The translations under genes and the position numbers were made by a program. From Couchioplanes caeruleus (GTDB lineage Bacteria > Actinomycetota > Actinomycetes > Mycobacteriales > Micromonosporaceae), in the NCBI RefSeq assembly GCF_003751945.1, contig NZ_RJKL01000001.1, positions 6,572,001 through 6,636,000 of the forward strand: 64,000 nucleotides of DNA, written 5' to 3'. The notes beneath the pieces are model-generated. The model made no database searches and was not told the DNA's origin. It was given only the letters and a program-made list of their open reading frames with translations. Of this stretch, positions 1 to 13,200 are shown one piece after another (the stretch's first letter is position 1; each line of letters begins with the position of its first letter).

Positions 1-3000
1 CGGAGGCCCTGGCGCGGGTGATAGCGCACTGCCCCGGCACGGTCGTCATCAACGCGTACGGACCGACCGAGGCCACCACTTACGCACTGTTCCAGGAGCT
101 GTCCCTGGAGCAGGTGCGCTCGCGCGTGGTACCGATCGGGCGGCCGGTCGACAATACCCGGCTGTACGTGCTCGACGCTTGGCTGCGGCCGGTTCCCGTC
201 GGTGCGCCGGGCGAGCTGTACATCGCGGGCGACGGCCTGGCGCGCGGCTACTTCGGCCGGGCGTCGCTGACCGCCGAGCGGTTCGTGGCCGACCCGTTCG
301 GTACGGGGGAGCGGCTGTACCGTACCGGCGACGTCGTCCGGTGGCGCGCCGACGGGACGATGGACTACCTGCGTCGGGCCGACAACCAGGTCAAGATCCG
401 CGGCTTCCGGATCGAGATCGGCGAGATCGAGGCCGCGCTCGCCGAGCTCGACGGCGTCACCGACGCCGCCGTCGTCGTGCACGAGACGCGCGGATCCCGG
501 CACCTGGTCGCCTACGTGGTGTCGGAACGCGGCCGAGAGCCCGACGTGGCGGCGTGGCGCGACGTCCTGTCCGCGCGGCTGCCGAGCTACGAGGTGCCGT
601 CCTGGTTCATCCCGATGGACGCACTACCCCTGTCGAACACCGGCAAGGTCGATCGCCGCGCATTGCCCGCGCCGCGGGCCGACCAGATGTCCACGGCGGA
701 GCACGTCGAGCCGCGTACGGACACCGAGCGACTGCTGGCCCGGGTGTGGGTCGAGGCGTTGGGCGTCGAGCGGGTGGGCGTGACCGACAACTTCTTCGCG
801 CTCGGCGGCGACTCCATCGTGGCCATCAAGATCGTCTCCCGGGCGCGGTCCCACCGCATCCGGCTGACCGGCAAGGACCTGTTCCTCACCCCGACCATCG
901 CGGAGCTGGCCGAGGTCGCGACCCGAACGAACGGCGAACCCGGCGACGCCCCGGCGGACGGCCCGCTCGTCCACCTCACCGCCGCCGAGACCGAGCGCCT
1001 CGCCGCGGGCGGAGCCGTCGAGGACGTCTACCCGCTGACCCCGATGCAGAGCGGGATGCTTTTCGACGCGCTGATGACCGGAGACACCGGCCTGCACCTG
1101 ATCCAGTTCGACCTGGTGCTCGACCACGTCGACGAACCGGAGCTGCTCGGCCGGGCCTGGCGGCTGGTGACAGACCGACTGCCCATCCTGCGTACGGCCG
1201 TGGTCTGGGCGGACGTCAGCGGCTCGGTGCAGGTGGTGCGCGCCGCGGCCACGCTGCCCGTCACCCAGCACGACTGGCGGGAGCTGCCGGGGTCTGACCG
1301 GCACGAACGGTGGCTCGCCCTGCGTGCCGCGGACCGGGCGGCCGGGATGGACCTCGCCGCCGCGCCGCTGGCCAGGGTCGCGATCATCCGGCTCACCGAC
1401 ACCAGCGTCCGCGTGCTGTGGTCGATGCACCACATCGTTATGGACGGGTGGAGCGGCGCTGAACTGCTCGCCGAGGTGGTTGCCGACTACGCGCGGCTGC
1501 GCGACGGCGGGGGACCGGAACCGCGGCCCCGCGTGCCGTTCGAGCACTATCTGCGGTGGCTTGATGAGCAGGACCAGGCCGTGGCAGAGGCGTACTGGCG
1601 CGGCGTGCTCGGCGACTTCACCACGCCGACCCGGCTGCCCTACGATCGCCCGGCACCGCCGGACTACCGGCCGAGCGCCACCGAGATGGTGGAGGTGGAC
1701 ATCGCCCCCGAGCTGTCCGCGCAGCTCGCTGACGTGGCCAAGCGGACGAAGTTGACCACGGGCACGCTCGTGCAAGGCGCCTGGGCGCTGCTGCTGTCGC
1801 GCTACAGCGGGAACCGGGACGTCTGCTTCGGCGGCACGGTGTCCGGCCGGACACCGGACCTGGCGGGCGTCGACTCGATCATCGGCATGCTGGTCAACAC
1901 GCTGCCGGTCCGGGTACGCGTGGACGGCGGGCAGGACCTGGTGTCCTGGCTGGCCGCGTTCCAGGCGGAACAGGCCCGCGCCCGGGACTTCGAGGCCGTG
2001 TCGCTGACGCAGGCACGGTCGTGGAGCGGGCTGTCCGCCGGGGACAACCTGTTCGACAGCATCGTCGTCTTCGAGAATTTCCCGTTCGACGAGCGGACGT
2101 TCGCCGCCCACGGCGTGGAACTGAGCCATTTCGACACCGAGGTCGGCTCGGGCGCTGCGCTCGGTGTCGTCGTGTTCCCCGGCGACCGGATCACCATGCG
2201 GCTGCACTACGACCCGGCGCTGTTCGAGGCGGACAGCGTGCGCCGGATGGCGGACTACCTGCTGACGCTGCTGGCGGCTTTCCCCGGCGAGCCCGGGCGG
2301 ACCGTCGGCGAGCTGCCGGCCCTCTCGCCCGCCGAACACCGGGTGATCGTGGACGAGTGGACCCACACGGCCGCGGGCTACTCCGTCGAGCACCGGATGC
2401 ACGAGCTGGTCGCCGAGCAGGTGCGGCTGCGCCCGGACGCGGTCGCGGTGGAGCTCGACGACCAGCGGCTGACCTACGCCGAGCTGGACGCGCGGGCGAA
2501 CCATCTCGCCCACTACCTGATCGGGCGGGGCGTCGGCAGCGACGTGCTGGTGGGCATCGCGATCGAGCGGAGCCTGGACCTGTTCGTCGCCATCCTCGGC
2601 ATCCTGAAGGCCGGCGGCGCGTACGTGCCGCTGGACCCGGACTACCCGGCAGAGCGGCTGGGCGTCACGCTGGCCGAGACCCGCCCGCCCGTGGTGCTCG
2701 CCCACGAGGGCGGCATCGGCCGGTTCCCCCGGACCGACGCGAGCATCGTGTTCCTCGACCGGGACTGGCCGGTCATCGCCGGGTACCCTGCAACCGACCC
2801 CGAGGCGCCGGGTAGTGCCCGCGACCTCGCCTACGTCGTCTACACCTCGGGATCGACCGGGCGGCCCAAGGGTGTGATGGTCGAGCACCGCTCGCTCTAC
2901 AACACCGTGACCGCGGTGGTCGGGCCGTACGGGCTCACCCCGAGCAGCCGGGTGTTCCAGCTCTGTTCCATGAGCTTCGACACCGGCGTACAGGACCTGT

Positions 3001-4166
3001 TCACCACCTGGGCCGCCGGCGCCACGTTGGTGGTGCCCGGCCCGGACGCCGCGCGCAATGGCGCCTACCTGGTCGAGCACATGCTCGCGGGCGAGGTCAC
3101 CACGGCGTCCATCCCGATCACCGTCCTGTCGTCGCTCGACGTGGGATCCCTGCCGGGCATGGACACCGTCCGGGTCGGCGGCGACGTGGTCGTGCCCGAG
3201 GTGGCCGAGGCGTGGGCGCGCAAGCACCGGGTGATCAACAACTACGGGCCGACCGAGGCGGGCGTGACCGTGAGCCTGTTCGAGGTCGAGCAGGGTGCGG
3301 GCTACCGCAGCGTGCCGTTGGGCAAGCCGCTCGCCAACACCCGGGTCCATCTGCTCGACGATCGCCTGCGCCCGGTTCCCGTCGGGGTGCCCGGCGAGCT
3401 GTACGTCGGCGGCGTGGGCATCGCGCGGGGTTACGTCGACAACCGGGCCAGGACCGCCGAGCGGTTCGTCGCCGACCCGTTCGGCCCGCCCGGCTCGCGG
3501 CTGTACCGGACCGGCGACGTGGTGCGGTGGCGCCCGGACGGCACGCTGGACTTCGTCGGGCGTACCGACGACCAGGTCAAGATCCGCGGCTTCCGGGTGG
3601 AGCCCGGCGAGATCGAGAGCGTGCTGCTGCGGCACGACGGCGTGGCCGGGGCCGCGGTGGCGGTGTGGCCGGACGAGAAGGGCAACAAGCGACTCGTCGC
3701 CTACGTCGTAGGCCGGTCCGAGGCGCAGGCCCCGACCGCGGAGGAGCTGCGCCGCCACCTCAGCGCCGTGCTGCCTGACTACATGATTCCGACCGCGATC
3801 GTCCTGCTGGAGCGGATGCCGCTCAACCACAACGGCAAGCTCGACCGGTCGGCGCTGCCCGCGCCGACCCGCCAGGACGGCGGGGGCGTCACGTACGTCG
3901 CCCCGAGGGATCCGACCGAGGAGGCGTTGGCCCGGATCTGGTCGGAGGTGCTCGGCATCGCGCAGGTCGGCGTCGAGGACGACTTCTTCGCCCTCGGCGG
4001 CGACTCTGTCAACAGCCTGCGCATCGTCGCCAGGATGCGTACCGCCTTCGGCGTCGACGTCACCCCGCGGGACCTTTTCGAGGCGATGACGATCGCCGCC
4101 CTGGCCACGACCATCCGCGACCGGATCCTGGCCCAGGTCATGGAGATGGCCGTCGTTCAGTCCTGA
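1..4166 (+). CDS. Non-ribosomal peptide synthetase, 3' part (A-T-C-A-T), 5' end outside window
   Basis: The reading frame is open from the window edge, so the N-terminus is missing. Visible order: the end of an adenylation domain (TGD and KIRGFR motifs, closing Lys in NTGKVDRR), a carrier domain (LGGDS, about base 800), a condensation domain (PLTPMQ start near 1030, active HHIVMDG at about 1428), a full adenylation domain ([10 protein letters not shown] near 2845) and a second carrier domain (LGGDS near 3995). There is no thioesterase, so the chain must pass to the next NRPS 40 bases downstream. The condensation domain has the PLTPMQ-GML signature usual for D-accepting domains, yet no epimerase precedes it here. 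My reading of the complete A-domain pocket is D-T-Q-S-R-G-N-V-T-K, which matches no substrate I know. It acts in the cytoplasm and needs phosphopantetheinylation. Confidence 0.97.
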   Translation, partial: EALARVIAHCPGTVVINAYGPTEATTYALFQELSLEQVRSRVVPIGRPVDNTRLYVLDAWLRPVPVGAPGELYIAGDGLARGYFGRASLTAERFVADPFGTGERLYRTGDVVRWRADGTMDYLRRADNQVKIRGFRIEIGEIEAALAELDGVTDAAVVVHETRGSRHLVAYVVSERGREPDVAAWRDVLSARLPSYEVPSWFIPMDALPLSNTGKVDRRALPAPRADQMSTAEHVEPRTDTERLLARVWVEALGVERVGVTDNFFALGGDSIVAIKIVSRARSHRIRLTGKDLFLTPTIAELAEVATRTNGEPGDAPADGPLVHLTAAETERLAAGGAVEDVYPLTPMQSGMLFDALMTGDTGLHLIQFDLVLDHVDEPELLGRAWRLVTDRLPILRTAVVWADVSGSVQVVRAAATLPVTQHDWRELPGSDRHERWLALRAADRAAGMDLAAAPLARVAIIRLTDTSVRVLWSMHHIVMDGWSGAELLAEVVADYARLRDGGGPEPRPRVPFEHYLRWLDEQDQAVAEAYWRGVLGDFTTPTRLPYDRPAPPDYRPSATEMVEVDIAPELSAQLADVAKRTKLTTGTLVQGAWALLLSRYSGNRDVCFGGTVSGRTPDLAGVDSIIGMLVNTLPVRVRVDGGQDLVSWLAAFQAEQARARDFEAVSLTQARSWSGLSAGDNLFDSIVVFENFPFDERTFAAHGVELSHFDTEVGSGAALGVVVFPGDRITMRLHYDPALFEADSVRRMADYLLTLLAAFPGEPGRTVGELPALSPAEHRVIVDEWTHTAAGYSVEHRMHELVAEQVRLRPDAVAVELDDQRLTYAELDARANHLAHYLIGRGVGSDVLVGIAIERSLDLFVAILGILKAGGAYVPLDPDYPAERLGVTLAETRPPVVLAHEGGIGRFPRTDASIVFLDRDWPVIAGYPATDPEAPGSARDLAYVVYTSGSTGRPKGVMVEHRSLYNTVTAVVGPYGLTPSSRVFQLCSMSFDTGVQDLFTTWAAGATLVVPGPDAARNGAYLVEHMLAGEVTTASIPITVLSSLDVGSLPGMDTVRVGGDVVVPEVAEAWARKHRVINNYGPTEAGVTVSLFEVEQGAGYRSVPLGKPLANTRVHLLDDRLRPVPVGVPGELYVGGVGIARGYVDNRARTAERFVADPFGPPGSRLYRTGDVVRWRPDGTLDFVGRTDDQVKIRGFRVEPGEIESVLLRHDGVAGAAVAVWPDEKGNKRLVAYVVGRSEAQAPTAEELRRHLSAVLPDYMIPTAIVLLERMPLNHNGKLDRSALPAPTRQDGGGVTYVAPRDPTEEALARIWSEVLGIAQVGVEDDFFALGGDSVNSLRIVARMRTAFGVDVTPRDLFEAMTIAALATTIRDRILAQVMEMAVVQS

Positions 4167-4206
4167 ACGCATCGGACCCGCGCTTTTGGAATTGGGAGAG
4201 AACAGC

Positions 4207-7200
4207 ATGGAACTGTCACCCGTCGCGGAGGACCGACTGTCGGCGCTTCCCGAGCACCTGCGGGCGCTCCTCATGCGACAGCTCGCCGGTGCCGCACAGC
4301 CCGTCGAAGAGGACCGCTCGATCAGCCCGGCGTCTGGGGACGGCGCGCCGCCGCTGTCGGCCGGCCAGCAGGGGCTGTGGTTCCTGACCGAACTGGACCC
4401 GGGCAGCGTCGAGTACAACGCGCCGCGGGTGCTGCGGCTGACCGGTGATCTGGACGTCGAGGCGCTGCGCGCGGCCCTCGACGGCGTGGTCGTGCGGCAC
4501 CAGGCGCTGCGTACGACCATCGGCGAGGTCGAGGACCGTGGCGTCCAGGTGGTGCACGAGCCCGGCCGGGTGCCGGTCGAGATCGTCGACCTGTCCGACC
4601 GGGCGGAGTCCGAGCGCGCCGCCGAACTCGACCGCTGTCTCGAGCGTGAGGGGTACACCCCGTTCGACCTGCGTCGCGGTCCGCTGTTCCGGGTGTCGCT
4701 CGTGCGGCTCGCCGCGGACGATCACGTGCTGATACTGGGGCTGCACCACATCATCGGCGACGGGTGGTCCATCGGCATCCTGGTCGACGAGCTCAACGCC
4801 GGGTACGCGGCGCACGTACGCGGCGAGCCGGCCGGGCTGCCGGACTTGCCGGTGCAGTATGCCGACTTCGCCGTGTGGCAGCAGGAACGGATGGCCGGGC
4901 CGGAGGTGACGGGGCAGGTCGACTACTGGCGGCGGCAGCTGGCCGGGCTGCCCCCGGTCGAGCTGCCCACGGACCGCCCGCGGCCCCCGGTGCGCGGTGC
5001 CACGGGTGCGGTGCACCAGATCGCCGTACCCGAATCGCTGACCCGACGGCTGACGGAGCTCGGCACGCGCAGCGGCGCGACGCTGTTCATGACCCTGGTG
5101 GCCGCGAGTCAGCTGCTGTTCGCCCGGTACTCGGGGCAGCGCGACATCGCAGTGGGCTCGGTGACCGCCGGCCGCGGCCGGGTCGAGCTGGAGCACCTCA
5201 TCGGCTACTTCAGCAACACCGTCGTGCTGCGCTCCCAAGTGGACGAGACGCGATCTTTCGCCGATTTCCTCGGTGACGTCCGCTCCACCGTGCTCGACGC
5301 GTTCGCCAACGACGAAGTCCCGTTCCAGCGGCTGGTCGACGTCCTGCGGCCGGAGCGCGACCCGGGCCGGCCGCCCCTGGTGCAGGTGATGGTCAACCTC
5401 CAGAACGCCCCGGACAGCAAGGTCGAGCTGCCGGGCCTGCGGGTCACCGAGATCACCCCGCCGATGCACGTGGCCAAGCTGGACGTGTCCTTCGACTTCT
5501 TCCTGCACGACGGTGCGCTCACCGGCCACGTCGAGTACAGCACCGACCTGTTCGACGCGGCGACGATCGAACGGATGAGCGGGCACCTGCTGACCCTGCT
5601 TGACGGCATCGCCGCGCGGCCGGACGAGGCGATGAGTGCGGTGCCCATGCTCACCGGACCCGAGTTGCACCAGCTGACCACCGAGTGGAACGGCCCTACG
5701 GTGGAGTTCGCCCCTTCCCGGTGCGTACACGAGCTGTTCGACGAGCAGGCCGTGCGCACCCCCGACGCGGTCGCGGTGAGCTGCGCGGGCGAGGAACTGA
5801 CCTTCGCCGCTCTGGCAGCCCGGGCCAACCAGCTGGCGCGGCACCTGATGGGCCTGGGCGCCGGCCCGGGAACGCTGGTGGGCGTCTGCGTCGAGCGTGG
5901 CGTCGACGCGATGGTCGCGCTGCTCGGCGTGCTGAAGGCCGGCGCGGCGTTCGTGCCGCTCGACCCCGACTACCCGGCGCAGCGGCTGAGCATGATGCTG
6001 GCCGACGCCGCCGCGCCGGTGGTAGTCACCACGACCGCCGTGCTGGATCGCGTCGCCGGGCACGACGCGACCGTGGTGTGCCTCGACCGCGACCGGCCGG
6101 TGCTCGATGCGCTGCCGGCCGGACCGCCGGAGTCCGGCGTCACCGTCGACGACCTCGTTTACGTGATCTACACGTCCGGCACGACCGGCAAGCCCAAGGG
6201 CGTGCTGATCAACCACCGCAACGTGCACCACATCCTGCGGGCCTGGAACGCCCGCTACGGGCTGGACGAGATCCGCGGCCGGTGCCTGTCGGTGGCCAGC
6301 TTCGGCGTCGACCTGTTCTTCGGCGACTTCCTGTTCTCCGCGCTCTTCGGCGGCGAACTCGTGGTGTGCCCGGCGGAGGTGGTGACCGACCCGCCCGCGC
6401 TGGTCGACCTGATCGCCGAGGTACGACCGCAGATTCTGGCCACCACGCCGTCGCTGGCCAGGGCGATCACCGCGGAACTGGCCTGGCGGGGCGACGTCCT
6501 GGAGTCGCTGCGGCTGCTCTCGCTGGGTGCCGAGGGCTGGCTGGCGGGCGACTGCGCCGACCTGCTCGAGCACATCGGCCCCGACACGCTGGTGGTCAAC
6601 GCGTACGGCGCGACCGAGACGACCGTGGACTCCACCGTGTTCGCGCTGCGCGGCGACCCGGTCGAGCCCGCGGGGTTCGTCCCGATCGGCAAGCCGATGG
6701 TGAACACCAGCGTGTACGTCGTGGACCCGCTGCGGCGTCCGGTGCCGATCGGCGTGGCCGGTGAGCTCTACATCGGCGGCGACGGCGTGGCCCAGGGCTA
6801 CTGGCAGCGGCCCGAGCTGACCGCCGAACGGTTCCCGCGCGACGTCCTCGGGCCGGGCACCGGCAGGTTCTACCGCACCGGGGACGTGGTGCGCTGGCGC
6901 GGCGACGGCAACCTGGAGTTCCTCGGCCGGGTGGACGACCAGGTCAAGATCCGCGGCTTCCGAGTGGAGCTGGGCGAGGTGGAGACCGCGCTGGCCCGCC
7001 ACCCCGAGGTGGCCGCCGCGGCGGCGGTCGCGCGCCGGGGCGACTCCGGTCACGTCAGGCTCGTCGGCTATGTGGTACCCGCGGGCTCCCGGGCCCCCGA
7101 CCTCGCCGAACTCCGGGCCTTCCTGACCGACCACCTCCCGGCCCAGGCGGTGCCCTCGGCGATCGTGGCCCTCGACGCGTTGCCGATGACGCCGAACGGG

Positions 7201-10200
7201 ACCTTGGACCGGCGTGCCCTGCCGGCCGTGGACGAGTCCGAGGTCGACCCGTCCCGCCGCGTCCCGCCGCGCACCCCGGTGGAGGCCGTGCTCGTCGACG
7301 TCTGGGCGAAGGTGCTGGGCGTGGAGCCCGACCGGATCGGCGTCGAGGACAACTTCTTCCACCTCGGCGGCGACTCGATCCTCAGCCTCCAGGTGGTGTC
7401 GCTCGCCCGGCGGTCGAACCTGCGGCTGACCACCAAGCAGATGTTTCTGCGGCAGACCATCGCCGAACTGGCGGGCGAGGTCACCGTCTTGACCGCGCCC
7501 GACGCCGAGCAGCGCCCGGTGGTCGGCCCGGTGCCGCTGACGCCCGTGCAGCACTGGTACTTCGAGGAGTTCCCCGACGCGCCGGGCCACTTCAACCAGT
7601 CCCTGTTCCTCGAACTGGACGCCGACGTCGACGCCGACGCGTTACGCATGGCGTTCGCCGCCGTACTCGACCACCACGACGCCCTGCGTATCCGGGCCGA
7701 GCGGGTCGGCGGGACGTGGCGGCAGCACAACGCGGCCGCGGTGGACCGTACCGTATTGGAGACCGCCGACCTGTCCGCGCTCGACGACGCCGCGGCGGAC
7801 GAGGCGATGCGTGCGGCGATCGGCGCGGCACAGACCGGGTTCGACGTCCGCAGCGGCCCGCTGCTCAGGGCCGTGTTGTTCACCCTCGGCGGCGGCCGGG
7901 CTCCCCGGCTGTTCCTTGCCGCGCACCACTACGTCGTGGACGCGGTGTCCTGGCGGGTCATCCTGGCCGACCTGGACTCCGGGCACCGGCAGGCGGCCAG
8001 CGGGCAGCGGGTGGACCTGGGCGCGAAGTCCACGTCGTTTCGGGACTGGGCTCACCGCCTCACCGGCCTAGTGGCCGAAGGCCGGTTCGACCCGGAGCTG
8101 GATTACTGGACCCAGGTCGAGAAGGCCACCATGGACACGCCCACGCTGCCGGTCGACCACCAGGGACGCAACACTGTCGGCTCGGCGCGCACCCTGACGC
8201 GGCGGCTGAGCACCGACCGTACCGACGCGCTGCTGCGCAAGGTGCCGGAGGCGTACCGGACGCAGGTGAACGACGTGCTGCTCAGCGCCCTCGCCCGAGT
8301 GCTGCGCGACTGGACCGGCGGCAGCGTGCCGGTCGAGCTGGAGGGCCACGGACGCGAGGATCTGTTCGGCGACGTCGACCTCTCGCGTACCGTCGGCTGG
8401 TTCACCACGGTGTTCCCCGTGGCGCTGGAACTGCCCGAGGGCGACGACTGGGGCGCGAGCCTGAAGACGGTCAAGGAGCAGATGCGCGCCGTACCGTCGC
8501 GCGGTCTGGGTTACGGCGCCCTGCGGTACCTCGGCGAGGCCGGCGCGCTGGGCCGGGGACGCCAGTGCCAGGTCGGGTTCAACTACCACGGCCGCTTCGA
8601 CGCCGACACCGGTGACGCCGGGCTTTTCCGGGGCTGGTGCGAGAACCCGGTGCCCGACCGCAGCCCTGAGCAGGCTCGGCAGTGCCTGATCGAAGTCACC
8701 GGCATGGTCCGCGACGGCGCGCTGGAGTTCGGCTGGGAGTACTCCGGGAACGTCCACCGCGAAGAGACGATCGTACGGCTGGCCGAGGCGTTCCTCGCGG
8801 CGCTGGAGCAGATCGTGGAGCACTGCGCCCAACCCGGTGCCGGCGGCTGTACCCCGTCGGACTTCCCGCTGGCGCGGCTGGACCAGGCGACGGTGGACCG
8901 GATCGCCGGCGACGGCCGTTCGGTGGAGGACATCTACCCGCTCACCCCGATGCAGAGCGGCATGCTGTTCCACTCGCTCGACGGCGACGGCGGAGATATG
9001 TACCTCACGCACTTCGCCGCGGTGCTGGACGGGGTGGACGACCCGCACCGGCTGACCGACGCGTTCCAGCGCGTGGTGGACCGTACCCCGATCCTGCGCA
9101 CCGCCGTGACCGGATCCGGTACGGACGTTCCGCTCCAGGTCGTCCACCGCGAGGTGCGCCTGCCCCTGGCCCACGTGGACTGGAGCGATCTGCCCGAGCA
9201 GGAGCGGGAAGCGCGGTCGCGGTCGCTGTGGGAGAGCCTGCCCACGCTGAAGCTCGACCTGGCCGAGGCGCCGCTGATGCGGCTGACCATCGCCCGGCTG
9301 TCGCAGACGAGCGTCCAGGTGTTCTGGTCCTCCCACCATCTGCTGCTGGACGGCTGGAGCTTCGCCGACGTGCTGGCGCAAGTGTTCGAGGAGCACGCCG
9401 CGCTGAGCGGTGCGCCGGCCCCGGCGCCGAAGCCGCGCCGCCCGTACCGGGACTACGTGCGGTGGCTGGTCGAGCAGGACGACGCCGCCGCCGAGGCATA
9501 CTGGCGTCGCACGATGGCTGGCTTCACGGCGGCCACGCCGCTGCCGTTCGATCGGCCGCTGCTGGACGCTCACGGCGCGCGGTCCTCGCGCGACGTGAAC
9601 CTGCGGCTGCCCGCAGAGAGTTCCCGTCGGCTCTACCAATTCGCCAAGAGCGCCCGGCTCACGGTGAACACTGTCGTGCAGGGCGCGTGGGCGCTGCTGC
9701 TCGCGCGGCACAGCGGTGAGAGTGACGTGTGCTTCGGCGCGACGGTGTCTGGACGGCCCGCGGACCTGCCGGGCGCGGACGACATCGTCGGTCTGTTCAT
9801 CAACACGCTGCCCGTGCGGACGACCGTGGACAGCGGCCTCGACCTCGTGTCGTGGCTCCGGCGAATGCAGGACGAGCAAGTCGATGCCCGGCAGTTCGAG
9901 CACGTGTCGCTGGCGCAGGTGCGCGGCTGGAGCGAGGTGCCGCGGGACTCGGGCCTGTTCGACAGCATCGTCATCTTCGAGAGCTTCCCGTACGACCGGG
10001 ATGCGGCCACCCGGCACGGGCTCGTGGTGCGCGAGAGCACCGGCGCGGAGGAAACCAACTACGCGCTCGCGCTCACCGCCTACACCACCGACGAGTTGCA
10101 CCTGCGCATCGGCTACGACCCGCACCTGTTCGAGCCGGACACTGTGGAGCGGCTCGCCGAACGCCTGGCGACTGTGCTGGACGGCTTCGCCGACCACGCC

Positions 10201-13200
10201 GGGGCCCCGATCGCCCGGCTGCCCGTGCTGCCCGCCGTCGAGCGGGACGTTCTGCTGCGCGAGTGGAACGCCACCTCCCGGCTGAGCGGCCAGGCCTCCA
10301 CCATCGAGCTGATCGAGCGGCAGGCCGCGGCCACGCCGGAGGGCACCGCGCTGGTGTGCGGGGACGCCGTGCTCAGCTACGCCGAGTTGGACGCCCGCGC
10401 GAACCGGCTCGCCCACCACCTGGTAGCGCTGGGGATCGGCGTCGAGCAGGTTGTGGCCCTGGCCTGCCCGCGGACGCCCGAGCTGCTGGTGGCCATGCTG
10501 GCGGTGCTGAAGACGGGCGCGACCTACCTGCCCCTGGACCTGGACCACCCGCCGGAACGCCTCGCGTTCATGGTGCGCGACGCGGCCCCGGTCCTGGCGC
10601 TGACCGGCGACTCGGCCGTCCTCGACCTGCCGGAAGGCACGCCGTCCCTCTCGCTCACCGACCCCGACGTGGTGGCCGCGCTGGAGGGCCACCCGGCAAC
10701 CAAGCCGGACCCGTCCGTGCCGCCTGGCCCGGAGAACGCCTCCTATGTGCTGTACACGTCCGGTTCCACCGGCAGGCCGAAGGGCGTGGTGGTCACCCGG
10801 GGCAACCTGCGCAACTTCGTGCTGGACATGCGGGACCGGACCGCGATGACCCCCGACGACCGGCTACTGGCCGTGACGACCGTCGGGTTCGACATCGCGC
10901 ACCTGGAGTTGTTCGTGCCGCTGATCAGCGGTGCGACCGTGGTGCTGGCGGACAAGGAGCTGGTACACGACCCGCAGGAACTGCGCCGAGTGGTCCACGA
11001 CGAGGGCGTCACGGTGGTGCAGGCGACGCCGAGCCTGTGGCGCGGCGTGGTCGAGGGTGCCCCGGACGTCCTCGCCCGGGTCCGGGTGCTCGTCGGCGGC
11101 GAGGCACTGCCGGCGGATCTGGCCGAGGCCCTGACCGCCGGGTCCGGTTCGGTAACGAACGTGTACGGGCCGACCGAGACCACGATCTGGTCGACCGCGG
11201 CGGAGCTGGCGCGCGGCGCGACCGGTGCGCCGCCGATCGGCAGGCCGATCACCAACACCCGGGTGTACGTGCTCGACGCTGGTCTCCAGCCGGTTCCGCC
11301 CGGTGTGCCGGGTGAGCTGTACATCGCCGGTGAGGGTGTGGCGCGGGGCTACGCGAACCGCCCCGGCCTGACCGCGGGCCGGTTCGTGGCTGACCCGTTC
11401 GGGCCTCCCGCCGAGCGGATGTACCGCACCGGCGACGTGGTCCGGTGGCGGGCCGACGGGGTCCTGGAGTTCGTCGGCCGGGTCGACGACCAGGTCAAGA
11501 TCAGGGGGTTCCGGATCGAGCTCGGCGAGATCGAGACGGTACTGGCCGTGCACCCGGAGGTGGGCTCGGCCGTTGTGGTGGCGCGTGAGGACCGGCCGGG
11601 CGACAAGCAGTTGGTGGCGTACTTCGTGTCGGCCGGAGAAGCGCCGCCCACGGCCACGGAGCTGAAGGCGTACCTCCAGCAGTATCTGCCGGGATACATG
11701 GTCCCCGCGTTTCTCGTGGCGATGGAGGTGTTCCCCCTGACGCCGAGCGGGAAGGTCGACCGGCGGGCGTTGCCGGCTCCGGGCGCGGCGGCCGACGTCG
11801 ACGCGCCGAGGGTCGCGCCGCGCGACGATACGGAGGCCGCGCTGGCCGCGATCTGGGCGGACGTGCTGGGCCGCCCGGTCGACGAGATCGACGTGACCGG
11901 CGACTTCTTCGCGCTGGGCGGAAACTCGGTGTCGAGCGTCCAGGTGGTCTACCACGCCCGGCGCGCCGGGTGGCACATCGTGCCCAAGGACCTGTTCTCG
12001 CACCCGACCATCGAACGCCTGGCGACGGTGGTGGTGCCGGCGGCTGTGCCCGCTGTGCCCGAACAGCGTGCACCCGAGCAGGCCGGTGTCGAGCCGGCGG
12101 ACGTCGGCGAGGCGCGGACCACCGCACCGGACCGCGCGGCGGACTCGGCCGTCAGCCGCGATTTCCTGGCCGCCCGGCTCGCCGAGCTGGCACGCGCACA
12201 CCGGGTACCGGGCGCGCAGCTCGCCGTGCGCCACCAGGGCCAGATGATCGTCGTGGAGACGGGGGAGCGGGTGGCGGGAACCGGCCTGCCGGTCACCGCG
12301 GACACCGCGTTCCCCGTCGCCTCCTTGACCAAGCCGGTGACCGCGCTGCTCGTGCAGATGCTCGCTGCTGAGGGACGCCTCGACCTCGACGCCCCGATCG
12401 GCGCGTACCTGCCCGAGCTCTCCGCGGCGAGCCCGGTCGGCCGGGTGACCTCGCGGCAGGTCCTCAGCCACACCGGTGGGCTGGTCGCCGCGATCGACGA
12501 GCGGGTGCCGAGCGCGAACCGGCGTGAGTGGGTCGAGCGGCACTGCGGTGAGACCGCCGTGATGCACCAGCCCGGCACCGCGTTCTCCTACTCCGACGTC
12601 GGTTACGTGCTCGCGGGCCGGCTGGTCGAAGTGCTGACCGGCATGGAGTGGCGGACCGCCGTGGAGTCGATGCTGCTGCGCCCGCTCGGGATCACGGCCG
12701 CATACAGCGCCGGGCCGGGTGGGCGGCCGGTGGCGCAGGGGCACGTGGTGCAGGATCGCGTGCTCCCCGTACCCGACCAGTCCTTCTCCCCGCTCGACGA
12801 GCCCGCCGTGGCGCTGGCGGCCAGCGCGGCCGACCTGGTACGGCTGGCCGGCGTGCACGATCTGAGCGCGTCCGGGGTGCTCGACCCCGCGGCCGCCGGC
12901 GCGATGCTCCTCGACCAGACCGGTGACATCGCCGTCGGGCCGTTCGGCCTCGCCGACGGTTGGGGGCTCGGTTGGTCCGTGTTCCGCGGCGCGGACGGTG
13001 ACTGGAACGGGCACGACGGCAGCGGCGACGGCACCTGGTCCCACCTGCGCTTCCATCGGTCCAGCGGGACGGCGGTGGGGCTTGCCACAAACGCGAGCAC
13101 CGGGCTCGCGCTGTGGGAGGACCTCCTCGCGGACCTCGCCACGGCAGGAATCGACGTGGCCAACCACTCGATGCGGACGCTGCCCGGTTCTCTCGCGCCG

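Noticed and set aside
624..4658. Very long minus-strand open frame (about 1344 codons) opposite the first NRPS
   Set aside because: High-GC shadow: it has no domain resemblance, is Arg/His/Gly/Val-rich, and lies wholly opposite clear NRPS domains.
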